Counted from the stretch's first letter, positions 22,008 to 34,017 are shown. The stretch: 60,000 nucleotides of DNA from Cryptomeria japonica (GCF_030272615.1 NC_081414.1:49943136-50003135), one strand, 5' to 3'. Numbers and translations are program-made. The notes: generated by a model not told the origin, from the letters alone.

Positions 22008-23632
22008 TTTATCTCTTCTGCCCCCCTTATCTTGTCCTCTCCAAAAAGAACCATGGTGTTTGCAAATTGGACGTGGGTGATTGGTTTGATGCTGCCAGTC
22101 ACCTTTATAACTTTCCATCTATTCCCATCCATCCAATGTTTAAACAACCTCCCCATTGCCTCCGCCATGATCACAAACAAAAAGGGTGATAATGGATCTC
22201 CGTGCCTTAGCCCATTTGTTGCTTTTAAAAAGCCACAAAGAGAGCCATTAACTTCTATGTAGAATCATGTTGTGGAGACACATTAATGAATCATTTCCAA
22301 CCAAGATTCGTTGAAACCAAATTTCTTCATAATTGCCATTAAGAAACCCCAATGCACCATGTCATATGCTTTGCTTACATCTTGTTGTATAAGCATACCT
22401 TTTATCCTCTCCATCAAGCTGGTATAGATGGTCTCATTCGTGACAATGACGCCATCCGTTATCTATTGATGGGGGGTGAACCGGTTTTGTTCTTCAGAAA
22501 TTACTAAGCCAAGTATTGTTATTAATTGATTTGCTAGTGCCTTTGCTAGAATTTTATAAATTGTATTGCATAGCGATATAGGTCTATAGTTTACAAATTA
22601 TGTGCACATCGGCTTCTTACAGATGAGTGCTATGATAGTATTATTAATATCTTTGATGAAATTTTTCTTCTTTCTAAAGTCTTCCACTGGATTCCTTACC
22701 TTTGGTCCCAAAAAGTGCTAGTGTTTCTGATTAAAGAATGCAAGGAAGCCATTGAGGCCGAGGGACATATCCGGGTGGAGCTGAAATGTGGTAGATCACA
22801 CTTCCTCCATGGTAAACAAGGCATTAAGCATCCTATTATTTGCATCACTTATGCATTCCAGAATGCAGGAGAGTTTGCCTCACTTCTGCATTGCGGAATG
22901 CAGGAGAGAGAGGAATCATCCAATTTGCATTTTGTCTCTCTCTTAGTGGCTAGTAGAGATCTAAAAAAGTTGACTGCTTCCATCTCTAGTGCATCCTTAT
23001 CATACGTTATTGATCCATCCGCTTTGGTTATCTCTTCTAACCTGTTTCTAGACCTCACATTAGTCAACGCATAGAAAAACTTAGTATTCGAGTCCCCAAC
23101 CCTGAACCAAGACTCCTTGCCCTTATCCCTCTAAAATATTTATTCTTGGGCTAGTATTTCAGTATGTTCTCGATGGAGCAATGGCTCCTTGTCATAGTCA
23201 TCTTTGTGCATGCCTAACATAATGATCTTTTTGTTGAGTTCTTCTATTTCCATCTTGATCCTTTCTTTTTCTTTGAAGATATTCTTGAACTTCATCCTAT
23301 TCTCTCTCTCAATCTTGCTTTTAGGAAGTACTTTTTTGAGTGAATTTAAATCTAGCAGTACCACTCAATATCGAGGACTCCTTGTATCATGATTGGAGTA
23401 GTGAGACCAAACCTTCATTCCACCACCACATATTGGCTTTTCGCCCATCTTAAACTCCAATTGTATCAGAAAGTGATCTGAAATAGATATGGATGGAATC
23501 TTTGAATCGGGAATGTACAAACTAGCAAACCAATCTTGGGAAAGAAAAAAGTAATTCAATCTTTCAAAAATGTTTATGAACTCGATATGTCTATCAGTCC
23601 TAGTGAACAGTCTATTTTTTGGAACACAGTCA
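22008..23632 (-). pseudogene. LINE ORF2, endonuclease C-terminus and reverse transcriptase
   Basis: Coding order on the minus strand: CVPKNRLFTRTDRHIEF and ISDHFLIQLEF (endonuclease C-terminal SDH motif, 23632-23380); a lysine-rich helical linker (23364-23140); SRNRLEEI and ITYDKDAL (23067-22850); then the RT palm with YRPISLCNTIYKILAK, DVSKAYD, GLRHGDPLSPFLFVIMAEA and FANTMVLFG. The usual FADD catalytic pair is read as FANT, so the enzyme is dead even apart from its stops. The piece ends at GAEEI, where Copia-3 is inserted. The next RT residues, KTALDKYSRLLGQIL, resume at 12647 on the far side of Copia-3. Confidence 0.82.
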
Positions 23633-24594
23633 TGTTGAAGTAATAGCTAGTTTGGATCAAATATAAGTATTACTTGTATTGGGCTGGATGCAAACGCATT
23701 ATGTAACTTGTAACCATTAAGAATGTTGATATTTGTAGCTAGGTCGGATCCCTTCTAGGGCTGACCTAGCATGCTTAGCATGTGTATGGCCCTGTTTGGG
23801 CGGTGTATGTAACTTGCAAATATGAAAATTGGGCGTGACCTATAATGTAACTTGTGGATAGGTCAAGTCCTATATTGAATGTAACTTGTATTGAGGTAAC
23901 TTGTAGTGTGTAGGGCTGCCCCTATATTGGGCGCCTAATCTAAAGCATTATATTGCTCCTTGTTGTAAGTCGACCTATGATGAATTGGGAGGCTAAGTCT
24001 CATATATATACAAAGTGTGAATCATTGTATCAACACACAATTCAGCAAACAATATACACACAGCGAATATTTTCTATAATCAGCAGTGATCAACGAACTA
24101 TCTTCTGGAAGACAACGAGTCAGCGAATCGATCTTGAAGGCAGCGAATCATACTTTTGTGACTGTGAACTGTTCTTACAGGCAGCGAATCATACTTTTGT
24201 GACTGTGAACTGTTCTTACAGGCAGTGAACATCATCCTAAGGCCGCTATATATCATTGAAGGTAGAGCGAACTTCATCTCAGAGTTGGCAGCCCTTCTTG
24301 TGACAACGAATATCTTATCTATTGCAGATAAGTTCATCTTTGTATATTTTCCCTAGGTTGAAGACATTATGCTATTGTGCATAGCTTGCTGATTGCTTCA
24401 AGTGTTGAAGCTCATTGTAAAGATACTGACTAATTATTGCATAATAAGATCTGAGATTTATAGCTGGGTTTTTCACCTCCAAGAGGGAGGTTTTCCCACG
24501 GTAGTTTGGTGTTCCTAGTGTTCATTATTTTGATTTTATGTCATTGTTGTCATCTGTGTGATCCTAATTTATCAGTCTGATCCTAAAATTAACA
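23633..24594 (+). repeat. 5' LTR of Copia-2
   Basis: It starts TGTTGAAGTAATAGCTAG and ends CCTAAAATTAACA, directly before the primer binding site. It contains direct copies of GGCAGCGAATCATACTTTTG (24140-24230). The 3' LTR is about 110 bases longer, mostly because of a segment absent here between TATGGC and CCCTATTTGGG. Confidence 0.88.
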
Positions 24595-24606
24595 TGGTAT
24601 CAGAGC
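24595..24606 (+). other. Primer binding site of Copia-2
   Basis: TGGTATCAGAGC starts immediately after the 5' LTR. It is complementary to the 3' end of plant initiator methionine tRNA, the usual primer for Copia elements. Confidence 0.9.
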
Positions 24607-26499
24607 AGGTTCCTTCTATAAGGCCTAACAGCTTGAAGGAAGAACCTGTACTTCTTCTTGTGCAGATTAGGGTTGAAGAAGTCTATGGTGAATCAGAAAG
24701 TTCAATAGCAATGTTTGCTTGACAAATTGAAGGCATCGATGGGACGATAACAAGAATAAGATTTCAGGTGTACTCATTCCTCTATTCTCCATTGTAGGGT
24801 CCACTTGGTTTGGAGATTTGCATCTGATTGCCTTATTGTTATTGGTGTCTTATTTAGTTCACAAGGTTCTCTTGCTTGTTAACTACTTCATTTGAGGGTG
24901 CTTTCATATGTCGGTTTGTGCACTTGTTTTCAGATCTTAGTATTCCTTTTATTCCTTTAAGGGTTGCATAACTATCTTCCCAGGGTTTGTAACAATCACC
25001 CTAGTTTGAGCTTTGTTCTTGTGTTAAGAATTTGTTCTAATCCAGTTTGAATTGTTGAAGTTAGTATTTGGTTATGCCCTACTCTCCATTTTGAGTATGT
25101 TTATCTCTCAACCTATTTGATGTGGTTTGCTATGAATATGTAATGACCCGAATTGATGCATTGATCTAAATACATCCTTGGCACTTAAGATTTCAGCATG
25201 TGTATTCAGATATAAAACTAGGAGTATTATGATGGATATAACAGCAAGCACAAATAGGAAGATTGAAAGCTGAACAAAATTATAGGAGATTCAGAAACAT
25301 GGAACCTTAGTTGAAAACATATAGTGTCCTCTAATCATTGGTGTGGTAGGCATGTAAAGGTAAAATGTCTTAGTCATCCTATTTAGTATCTATGCCCAAT
25401 GATCACCTTACTATCTTCTTCTGATGATACTTGTTGCATAGTTCAGATGCATCATACTCTATCTAAATCTTGAAATGCTTAATAGTCTTGTTGGTGTGTC
25501 TCCTAACATCATACAGATTGTATTCTTTGTTTTATAATAAGGTTGGCATGTAGGACTGAGACTGTGTAATACTTGGTTCTCTTCAGCTCTTCATAAAAGG
25601 CTCTCATAACCTTGCTCTGCTCTTCTTGTGTAGAGGATTGACTTTAGCTCTAATGCATTTTTTGTCATGGCTTTCACTATCCTCACATAATATTCATTGT
25701 GATATTATCTCTTCAATTTGAGCATACTACCTATTACATTTTTTGAAGTATTCTCTTAATGATGAAACCTAAGATGAATGAGGTATCTAACTTATTGAAG
25801 TTGTCTTTTGATCATATGCTTGCGCTCAACTACAATGTGTATCCTTTTGAGTGGTTGATACTCATCTGATTTTACGCATTGGCTGGAAAGAAAATTTGGC
25901 TTATATACCTTGCTTATGGATTTTGTAAGATGTTAGATTGTCAAAGTTTTTACACTTGCCTTAGTTTTCTGATGTGATCAGGCACAACTAACTCTCTGTT
26001 ATTCAACTATGGAAAACAATTTTACATTTAAAGAATGTTGTGTAGCTTTAGACTATGATTGAAGCTGATCGTAGACTGGCAATATCCTTTTGAGCAATCT
26101 TGGCATGTTGTCAATGGTGGAAATCTAGTCAATAAAGAGATATTTAATCATGTTGATGCTTCTCTTCAAGATATTCTTGAATTACCATGCCTTCAAGCTT
26201 AAGAGAGAGTTTGGTTTCTTCACTTGAAGATATGCCATGATCATAATTATTGTACTATGGGTCCATTTCGTAAAAGTGAAGTAAGGAAAGATTGGCATTT
26301 CTCATCTTTGATTTATGGTAACTTATGTTGGTTGCCTTCCTTGATTGATTCTTATATTATGCAATCTTCATGAGACTTGGTTACCACAATTTTATATTAA
26401 GAATCAAGAGGGAGTGCCATATGGAAGTTTTTGAGAAAATATGAAGCTAGATGTGTAGCTCATAGCTAGAAGGAAACATTTGCTCTTGTTGCTAGATAT

Positions 26500-27640
26500 A
26501 CTAATATTAGAACCATTATAGCTAATGTTGCAGGCTGGAAGTTGGATATAAAGATTGTTTTCTTAATGTTGTCTATATTGAATAACTAGAAGGTTATGAG
26601 AATCAAAATAGAGAATCTCATGTGTGCAGGTTAAAAAAAAGCTCTTTACGGCCTCAAGCAAGCTTCTTGAGCCTGGTATGAGAAGATTGACAAGTATTTG
26701 ATTAGTTTAGGATTTTGCAAGAATGATGCTGATTCTAACCTTTACTTTAAAAGTATTCAATAGTGAACCGCTAATTCTGTTTCTTATATATATGTGGATG
26801 ATTTATTTCTAATTGTTGGAGATAGTCTCATCATTAGATGTAAGAAAGAATTAGCCACTGAATTTGGAATGAAGGATCTAGGCCTAATGCATTACTGTCT
26901 AGGACTAGAAGTATGGCAAAGATCTTATCCTCAGTCAAGAAAAATATGCCATTAATATGATGGATTGTAAACCTATGTCTACTCCTATAGAAATTGAGTT
27001 TATCTGCAGCTAACTCTGATTTTGCAGATCCATCAGAGTACAGGTAGTTGATTGGATCCTCAATGCATCTAGTTAACACTAGACATAATATTTGCTATGT
27101 AGGGAGTGCCCTTCAAGCAGTTCGTGAACAAACCTAAGCATGTTCATCTTGTTGTAACCAAGGATATCCTGAGATATTTGCGAGAAACAGTTGGCTACGG
27201 GCTGAAGTATCCAATCAACACTGTCATCACCTTAGAAGGCTACTCAGATTCTGATTGGGCAGGAAGTTAGAACAATTCAGGAATTTGCTTCAACTTGAGT
27301 TCTGCTCTAATCTCTTGGGTCAGCAGGAATCACTTCTGAGTTGCATTGAGCACTGCTGAAGCTGAGTACATTGTGAAGCAGTGTGGCTTCACAAAGATTC
27401 TTGCTAGGTTGTTTGGGCAACCTTGGGAACCCTCGGTCATTAATTGTAACAATCAAAATTGTATTGAGATGTTTGTTAATCATGTGTTTCATGACAGGCC
27501 AAAACATGTGAAAACTCATTATCACTATGTTCATGATATGGTACAGAAAGGTGCCATTCAGCTGAATATGTCAACACCGATGAGCAGATTGCAGCTATTC
27601 TCACCAGGCCTTGTGTTCGAGTGAATTTGTGTTCTTCAGA
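26500..27640 (+). pseudogene. Copia-2 pol remnant: reverse transcriptase and RNase H
   Basis: Plus-strand motifs in order: ALYGLKQAS near 26640; the catalytic YVDDLFLIV at about 26790; FGMKDLGLMHYCLGLEVW at about 26865; ADSDW-like YSDSDW near 27240; then the RNase H block STAEAEYIVKQCG, NCNNQNCIEM and RPKHVKTHYH in the open stretch 27346-27624. Stops and frameshifts separate all of these. Domain order RT then RNase H with YVDD is that of Ty1/Copia polyproteins. No gag, protease or integrase could be read upstream. Confidence 0.78.
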
Positions 27641-27714
27641 AAGAGACTTGGAAATTGTGGAGAACACAACCTTGGCTGAGAGGGAGTCTCAGTCCTAGTG
27701 ATGCATTAAGTTGC

Positions 27715-28170
27715 ATCTTCCACCCTCTGCGGGCAATGTAAGGTGGAGTCACCCTCTGCGGGCAATGCAAGGTGACATTGGATCCTTCTTTGGGAGAAGG
27801 TTGAGGTGAAAGACCTCCTCCACCCTCTACGAGCAATGCAAGGTGACATTAGATCCTTCTCTGGGAGAAGGTTGAGGTGAAAGACCTCCTCCACCCTCTG
27901 CGGGCAATGCAAGGTAGAACCACTCTCTGCAGAAAGCAAGGTGGCAGGTTAGTCTTCTCAATAGAGAAGTTTTGAGGTGTAAGACCTCTTCTCACCCTCT
28001 GCGGGCAATGCAAGGTGGATCCATCCTCTGCGGGCAATGCAAGATGGATATCATGAAAGAAGTTCATGATGTGTATTTATATTTGTGTGTATTCATTTCT
28101 TGCAGGTGTGCATAATAAAGTTTTTGGATCCATCCTTTGTGGGCAATGCAAGATGGATATCATGGAAAGG
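27715..28170 (+). repeat. Minisatellite between RNase H and 3' LTR of Copia-2
   Basis: Units contain CACCCTCTGCGGGCAATGCA followed by AGGTGG, repeated about nine times. Some are separated by a longer GAGAAGGTTGAGGTGAAAGA block that is itself duplicated. The array lies between the end of pol and the polypurine tract AAGAGGGAG (28211-28219), a region that is noncoding in this element. Confidence 0.85.
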
Positions 28171-28219
28171 TCCATGATGATTTGTTATTTGGCTAGAATC
28201 CTCCCTAGCTAAGAGGGAG

Positions 28220-29292
28220 TGTTGAAATAATAGCTAGTTCGGATCAAATATAAGTATTACTTGTATTGGGCTGGACCCAAACGCATTATGTAACTTGTAA
28301 CCATTAAGGATGTTGATATTTGTAGCTAGGTCGGATCCCTTATAGGGCCGACCTAGCACACTTAACATGTGTATGGCACTGTCGGCGTTAGCCATGTTTG
28401 CTATCACATTTTGTTACATAAATTCTTGTTTAGGTCTGGCCCTATTTGGGCGGTGTATGTAACTTGCAAATATGAAAATTGGGCGTGACCTATAATGTAA
28501 CTTGTGGATAGGTCAAGTCCTATATTGAATGTAACTTGTATTGAGGTAACTTGTAGTGTGTAGGGCTGACCCTATATTGGGCGCCTAATCTAAAACATTA
28601 TATTGCTCCTTGTTGTAAGACAACCTATGATGAATTGGGAGGCTAAGTCTCATATATATACAAAGTGTGAATCATTGTATCAACACACAATTCAGCGAAC
28701 AATATACACACAGTGAATATATTCTATAATTAGTAGCAGTGATCAACAAATTATCTTTTGGAAGACAGCGAATCATCCTAAGTCAGTGAACTGATCTTGA
28801 AGGCAGCGAATCATACTTTTGTGACTGCGAACTGTTCTTATAGGCAGCAAACATCATCCTAAGGCAGCGAACTGATCTTGAACGCAGCGAATCATACTTT
28901 TGTGACTGCGAACTGTTCTTACAGGCAGCGAACATCATCCTAAGGCCACGATATATCATTGAGAGCGAACTTCATCTCAGAGTCTGCAGCCCTTCTTGTG
29001 AGAGCGAATATCATATCTATTGCAAATAAGTTCATCTTTGTATATTTGCCCTAGGTTGAAGACATTATACTACTGTGCATAGCTTGCTGATTGCTTCAAG
29101 TGTTGAAGCTCATTGTAAAGATACTGACTAATTATTGCATAATAAGATCTAAGATTTATAGCTGGGTTTTTCACCTCCAAGAGGGAGGTTTTCCCAGGGT
29201 AGTTTGGTGTTCCTAGTGTTCATTATTTTGATTTTATGTCATTGCTGTCATCTGTGTGATCCTAATTTATCAGTCTAATCCTAAAATTAAAA
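28220..29292 (+). repeat. 3' LTR of Copia-2
   Basis: It starts TGTTGAAATAATAGCTAG just after the polypurine tract and ends CTAAAATTAAAA. It matches the 5' LTR along its length, with an extra segment around 28378-28440 and an extra copy of the GGCAGCGAA repeat (28740-28940). Confidence 0.86.
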
Positions 29293-29461
29293 AATCAACC
29301 ACACCCGCCTCATCCACAAAACTCCTAAAGTCCAAAATTGTTCTGATTACTTTATTTAGACCATTGCGTTTTTTTGCTCAAATCGAGTATTGTATTAAAG
29401 TCCCTACCAAGAATGAATTTTTTGTTCCCAAGAACCTTCATTTCTGAACTAATGGTGCATC
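29293..29461 (-). pseudogene. LINE ORF2, middle endonuclease fragment
   Basis: This 169-base fragment lies between the solo LTR (29462-30856) and Copia-2 (23633-29292). On the minus strand it reads KKFILGRDFNTILDLS, the GGDFN endonuclease motif with the second G changed to R, then EAGVVD after several stops. The frame rejoins cleanly with both neighbours: SSEMKVL continues the upstream piece, and VVD joins CVPKNRLFT of the downstream piece. Confidence 0.75.
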
Positions 29462-30856
29462 TGAAAGATACCTAACTAGAATTCTTAACCAAACTGCTGA
29501 TTGTTTACAAATTCAAATTCTTTGACCAGCGAAAAGTGTTTTGGGAAGTTTATTGTATTTTCAATTTTTTTGTAGTTTTTTGGATTTTTGACAATACATG
29601 GAAAATAATATATGCAATACAATAAATATAGAACTGATAATAGTTTCCAAAATTTTGATTATTAATTGCAGCAAGTACAAATAAACAATAAAGAGGATTC
29701 TTGATAGAATTAAGCCGTTCAAGGCTTAGGAGGAGTCCAATGTTGGGGTTTGAGGGTGGAATTTGAGCCTGGAATGAAGCAGTGACTGATCCAAACACCT
29801 CCAGCTGCTACCAATGGCTGCAAATGTCTTTATTTAACTCTAGGATAATTACCAAAAACTAATATTGAAAAATTATTCAGACCTAGTTGAAATTCCAAAT
29901 TCTTGCCAGGCAAGATTCCCAAATTATGTCTCTTTTCCTCAAAGAATCGCTGCTGCTGCCCAAATCTGATATTTTCTTCACACCAAACCAACTGTGATCT
30001 CTTATTAATATTCCAACAATGAATTCACACACCAATAGTGGTGCCAAAACCCTTTAGTTTATTTTTATTGAAACACCAGGCAAGTGAATGGTACGGCTGG
30101 CCAAGGGAGCTGTATAGCTGGCATTTGTGGCTTATTCCTTGCTGCAATCTCTGATCCAAATGCTCAGATCTTATATAACAGACTTGACTATGCTGTGAAG
30201 AATAAAATCTTGGAGTAAATCAAACCCCAAAGTCCAAATTAACCTCTAATGGTGCTGCCGTGGTGAAGAGAGGAGTGTGGGATTTCGTCCACACCACCTA
30301 AATCTGAAGGAGTCATGTCCTCCAAAGGTTGCTCAGGCAAATTCGTGCTGCTGCAGGCCTCCACAACCCAAAGGATGCATAAAATTCATAAAACACAAAA
30401 CAAAGAATGAATTGCCTCTTCTCAAAAAAAGCTTCATAAACTCATCGAACCTCCACAAGGCATCTCCAAAGATGCTAAAGAATCTTATTCTCCCTCCAAT
30501 TGAGCGCTCAACCTCAAGGGTGACTTCAACATGAAATTTGACCACCTTTTAAGTTATTAAATTGCCTAGGGAAGAGGGTCATCTAACTTTTTGAATAAAG
30601 TTACTTATTGAATTAATTAGCAACTTATAAGTTACTTTTATTAACCTTTTTCTATATTTAGGAAAAAGTAACTTTATAACATAAAATTATAAAGTTATAT
30701 TATTATAAGTTCACCAAAGCAAAATATGCCTAAACAAATAACCCCTTGGGCTAACCGCTAAACAATCATCCCCTTACACTGTGAATTCGCCTGTGGAGAT
30801 GGATGTCAGGCAAATTCAAACATCAATATAGCCACTAGAGAAATGGGGACATGACA
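29462..30856 (-). mobile_element. 1,395-bp solo LTR inside the LINE endonuclease
   Basis: On the minus strand it begins TGTCATGTCCCC and ends ATCTTTCA, flanked by gcatc on both sides (29457-29461, 30857-30861). The start resembles the TGTAATGTCCCC family at 50142 and 55866 but the body differs. A TATA-like TTATATAAGATC reads on the minus strand near 30168. No gag or pol is present, so it is a solo LTR left by recombination. Confidence 0.8.
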
Positions 30857-31225
30857 GCATCAGACCTCTTGCTTGTTTGCAGTTTTAATAGGGTTGTAGA
30901 TATCGAATAGGAAAAATTCAAGATTCGAGTTTAGGCATCTTACTAGACACACCATCCAATTTTGTTGGTTTTTGACAGTCTTGATTGAAACATTGTTCAC
31001 CTTCCACTGTATGCCAAGACCAACCGCAGCCCCAACCGCAACATGGAACAAAACGGACCAAAGCCTATAGAATTTGGTGAATTTATCAACCTCCTCCAAA
31101 CCAAGCTTCGTTTCCTGCAGCAAGACATATCCGCCACCATTTTCTCAAGATGATGCTTAGTCAAGCATCATTTGTTAGGGGCATTGAAGCCCCCAACATT
31201 CCATGTAACAATCTTCTTTGCCGTT
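30857..31225 (-). pseudogene. LINE ORF2, N-terminal endonuclease part
   Basis: IVTWNVGGFNAPNK, the opening motif of AP-type LINE endonucleases, reads at about 31180-31221. The LLQETKL-type motif follows as MLQETKLGLEE from 31123. The frame runs to NKQEV near 30862, where the solo LTR 29462-30856 interrupts it. The endonuclease nicks target DNA to prime reverse transcription. A stop between the first two motifs shows decay. The next part of the domain is at 29293-29461. Confidence 0.75.
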
Positions 31226-31479
31226 GAAGGGAGGGATATCCTCCCTTGGATCTTGTCATATACTCCTCAATATTTTTGAGGCCTTTTTCAGTCACTTCTT
31301 CCTCCCTCTTCTATTTGTTTGCCTTCCTAGCACAATTGTTTCCTTGTCTAGTTTTACCAGGAGCACTGGACGCCGACTAACTGATACATCTTGGTTCAAT
31401 GATGCCAAGATCATGAGGATCAAAGAAATCCCCATCTCTACCAAAACCTTTTGAATCCTTATCTCCATTTTTCTTGTTC

Positions 31480-32216
31480 CAGGCATTCTATTAGGGCATT
31501 ATTTTGCCTATATTCCTTAGTCTCCTTTGGGATCCATTTTTTGATCAGAGGTTTCATACACCTTCCTTCGTAATGATTTCTGCTCTTGCATCTTAGGCAG
31601 AAAAATATCTGATCCTTCCCTTCAATAGGCTTCTCCTAGATCCCTTTAGAAGATGAGAGTCGAATGTCCTTAGGAATCAGACAAATTGAAACTAACTTAA
31701 TTCGGACAAACAGGCCGAATCACCTTCCCCCATATCAAGGCCAAGGACCTACCCTCTCTTAGATCCAATCAACCATAGACAATCGTCCAACCAATATTCA
31801 AATGGCAAATTGTATAAGCAGGTTTAAAACGGCTGTTGACATGGTACCATCAATCTAGGGTTAAAATTCAAAATCCATTTCTGGACATTAAAAGGATTTT
31901 CTCCACACCACCAGGGGGATTTGGCTAACATGCCATTCCTATCTCTCTCCAAAGTGAAATCCACCACGAAGAAATGTTTTGGCAAGAAATTGACAACCGC
32001 ATCAGTCGTCCAATTGTCCTCCACCCATGCTCTGATCTCCTTTCTGCTTGAATTCCTTCCAATAATTCTTCCAAGTATAGCCGTTTGACCAAATGCCTCT
32101 ACAACTTTATCCACCACTAAGGAAACATCTATTGCACAGGAATTTGATTGGCTAACAAAATGCACCTTGCCTGAGTTGTCTGCTCCAGAATCGTTGAAAA
32201 ATCTCTGTTGTGCCAT
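31480..32216 (-). pseudogene. LINE ORF1 remnant: DUF4283-like domain and CCHC knuckle
   Basis: The ATG at 32216 starts a 130-codon open stretch ending at 31824. It has FLPKHFFVVDF, WWCGENPFNVQKW and a closing NFNP, the usual course of the plant LINE ORF1 domain DUF4283, an RNA-binding module. After a frame change, a CX2CX4HX4C zinc knuckle (CLRCKSRNHYEGRC) can be read near 31587-31628. ORF1 proteins of plant L1 elements bind the element RNA. The start is at the 5' end of the LINE, with the endonuclease following downstream on the same strand. The frame is broken between the two parts, so no complete ORF1 remains. Confidence 0.75.
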
Positions 32217-32709
32217 CCTTTATAAATTATTTTGTTTTAGTTGAATTATACTCTAAATTTTTTAAATATTGGAATTTCATTTAGATATAATGACTAATGA
32301 GTGTTAAGTAGATTATTTATGGTCATAAGAAATGGAGTCTTGTAAATAACTGGTTATAAAATATGGTTTAATGAAAACTAACTTAAAAATATACTGTTAA
32401 ATTCTGATAAATCATAAAATAATTCCTTACTGAACAAAAATATCATATGAAAATGAATAAGTTAGGATGCTCTATAGTAAATTGTTTACAATGCACAAAA
32501 CTTGTTTTTTGGTCTATGTTATGTATTAAACTCAAATTTTGTTTTATATATGATGGAAATCAGTAATATGTTCTACAAATTCAGTATTTATGTGTGTTCT
32601 TGAAGAATATTTTCAAAAACTATTTATTTTCAAATGTTTGATAAATATGCTGAGTTAGTGCCGAGTTTTTAAAATTTTTGGGCCTGCTGAGTCATTGCCA
32701 AATCCAAGT

Positions 32710-32730
32710 TTTTCAACTATAAACAACCAT
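32710..32730 (+). promoter_or_regulatory. TATA box of the candidate host gene
   Basis: CAACTATAAACAACC lies about 105 bases before the ATG at 32825, a normal distance for a plant promoter with a short leader. The interval 32217-32709 between the LINE 5' end and this site has no recognisable feature. Confidence 0.35.
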
Positions 32731-32824
32731 TCAGATTTCTCTTACGTTATTTAGTACAACCTGCATCCATTGGCATTTATCAACAGGACAGCCATAATAC
32801 TGAAGTCTTTTAATTTAAGTGTGG

Positions 32825-33205
32825 ATGGTAACCTACAAGCATCGGAGGCTGCTCTTGTACCTTATTGCATTCTTTACTTCCAAGTTCTTATGTCAAAAGG
32901 TGAAATCTGTTATACATGGAAAAGAATATCAATATGAGAAAAGGTATGAGGAAGAGATTTATCGTGTTATATCTCCACTCTGATTTATTTAATGGTCTCA
33001 AAACATCTTGATTCACAAAGTCAATTCACTTGCATGAAATTCCACATGTTAATTATTTTGAAATTAAATTTTAGATAATTATGTTTACTGGTCATTTTTG
33101 TTTTGACAGGATGGCTCCTACTCTAGAGGCCCTTTAGTGTTGGATGTTAAAGGATCAGTAGATGATTCGAGGTACTATATTTCTCCAACATACAAGATTG
33201 AGCAG
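32825..33205 (+). CDS. Candidate host gene, first two exons (partial)
   Basis: Exon 1 (32825-32899) encodes 25 residues beginning MVTYKHRR followed by the hydrophobic run LLLYLIAFF, like a signal peptide or membrane anchor. It ends at CAAAAG/GTGAAA. After a 210-base A+T-rich intron with acceptor TTTTGACAG, exon 2 (33110-33205) encodes exactly 32 residues including DGSYSRGPLVLDVKGS and SPTYKIEQ, ending at GAGCAG/GTAAAC. Both junctions are phase 0, and neither exon has stops. I do not recognise the protein. The following intron starts at 33206 and would hold the element that begins at 33524, so any further exons lie beyond the window. It may be the 5' end of a secretory-pathway or membrane protein gene with a very long intron, or a gene fragment. 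Splice sites and the open frame are seen; expression is not. Confidence 0.42.
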
Positions 33206-34017
33206 GTAAACATCTTTCTTGGAAATATGTCCAGGACACTGTTGGATACCCTTTTTTCTAAACTTCCCTATATAATCGGCTGATAACATGATACTAATTT
33301 TGTGTATGGATTTCTTTACATGTGAGGTATTTTCAGCAGTTTTATGCTATTTATGTTTTTTGGGAATCTGTTTATTATGCAAATTAATTCATTATAATAT
33401 ACTATTACAATTGGAAACTGAATACATATTTCATGTAATTGTTCTTTCATTCAATTGATTCAACCTCAATGGTATGACGAAATTAAATGATGTTGCAATA
33501 TCGCTCTCTTCTACTCTACTGATTGTTGATAAAAAAAAGTGAAAAAGGGAGTAGGGTTTAGGAATGCTATTCTAAACTAGGAATGCAAGACAATGGACAA
33601 TCTCAAGTGAGCTCAACGAAGCTTTGCTTTGACATCTTTTGAACATCTAGAGCTATCAGATTTCCACAATCCATGCTAATATTCAATAATTGCTCTTAGA
33701 TTTGATTGTGTATGCCAATTTTTATCATCAACGTTTCAAATCACACTCCGTGATTCATCATCAGGATGAGACAAGAATACCAAGGAGATGAAAGATAGTG
33801 AGTTGCAGACCTGACAAAGAATAAAAAGAGGTGTGGGGTAAGAAGGGGTGCACAGAAGAAAAAATAAATAAATAAATAAAATATGACCCACAATAATACA
33901 AGAAAACAAAAATTAAGGATAACAAAAAAAATCTAATTGCTAAAAGGCCATAAATAGAAAAGAAGTAAAAGACAGAACAATACAAAAAAAAAATATAAAA
34001 TAAAATAAAACCAAAGA

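Larger units (their letters stand above)
23633..29292 (+). mobile_element. Copia-2: Ty1/Copia LTR retrotransposon, degraded
   Basis: Two related LTRs flank a 3.6 kb interior with an iMet-type primer binding site and plus-strand RT and RNase H remnants. The target duplication is agtca at left (23628-23632) and aatca at right (29293-29297), one mismatch. Joining the flanks restores the LINE endonuclease frame. The 3' LTR ends AAAA where the 5' LTR ends AACA. Positions 24607-26499 hold only heavily decayed gag/protease/integrase sequence with no readable domain. Confidence 0.88.
12440..32216 (-). mobile_element. L1-type LINE, split into four pieces by three insertions
   Basis: Pieces in coding order are 32216-30857, 29461-29293, 23632-22008 and 12647-about 12440. 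Together they give ORF1 (DUF4283-like plus CCHC), an AP endonuclease and a reverse transcriptase. At each break the flanking target duplication is present and the LINE frame resumes across it: gcatc around 29462-30856, aRtca around 23633-29292 and tttat around 12648-22007. The RT C-terminal part and 3' tail are missing beyond about 12440. Internal stops, frameshifts and a changed catalytic pair show that it is dead. Confidence 0.85.

Noticed and set aside
24595-24606. Possible tRNA gene fragments at TGGTATCAGAGC sites (24595, 42798, 58416).
   Set aside because: Each is a 12-base primer binding site beside an LTR. No cloverleaf or A/B boxes are present.
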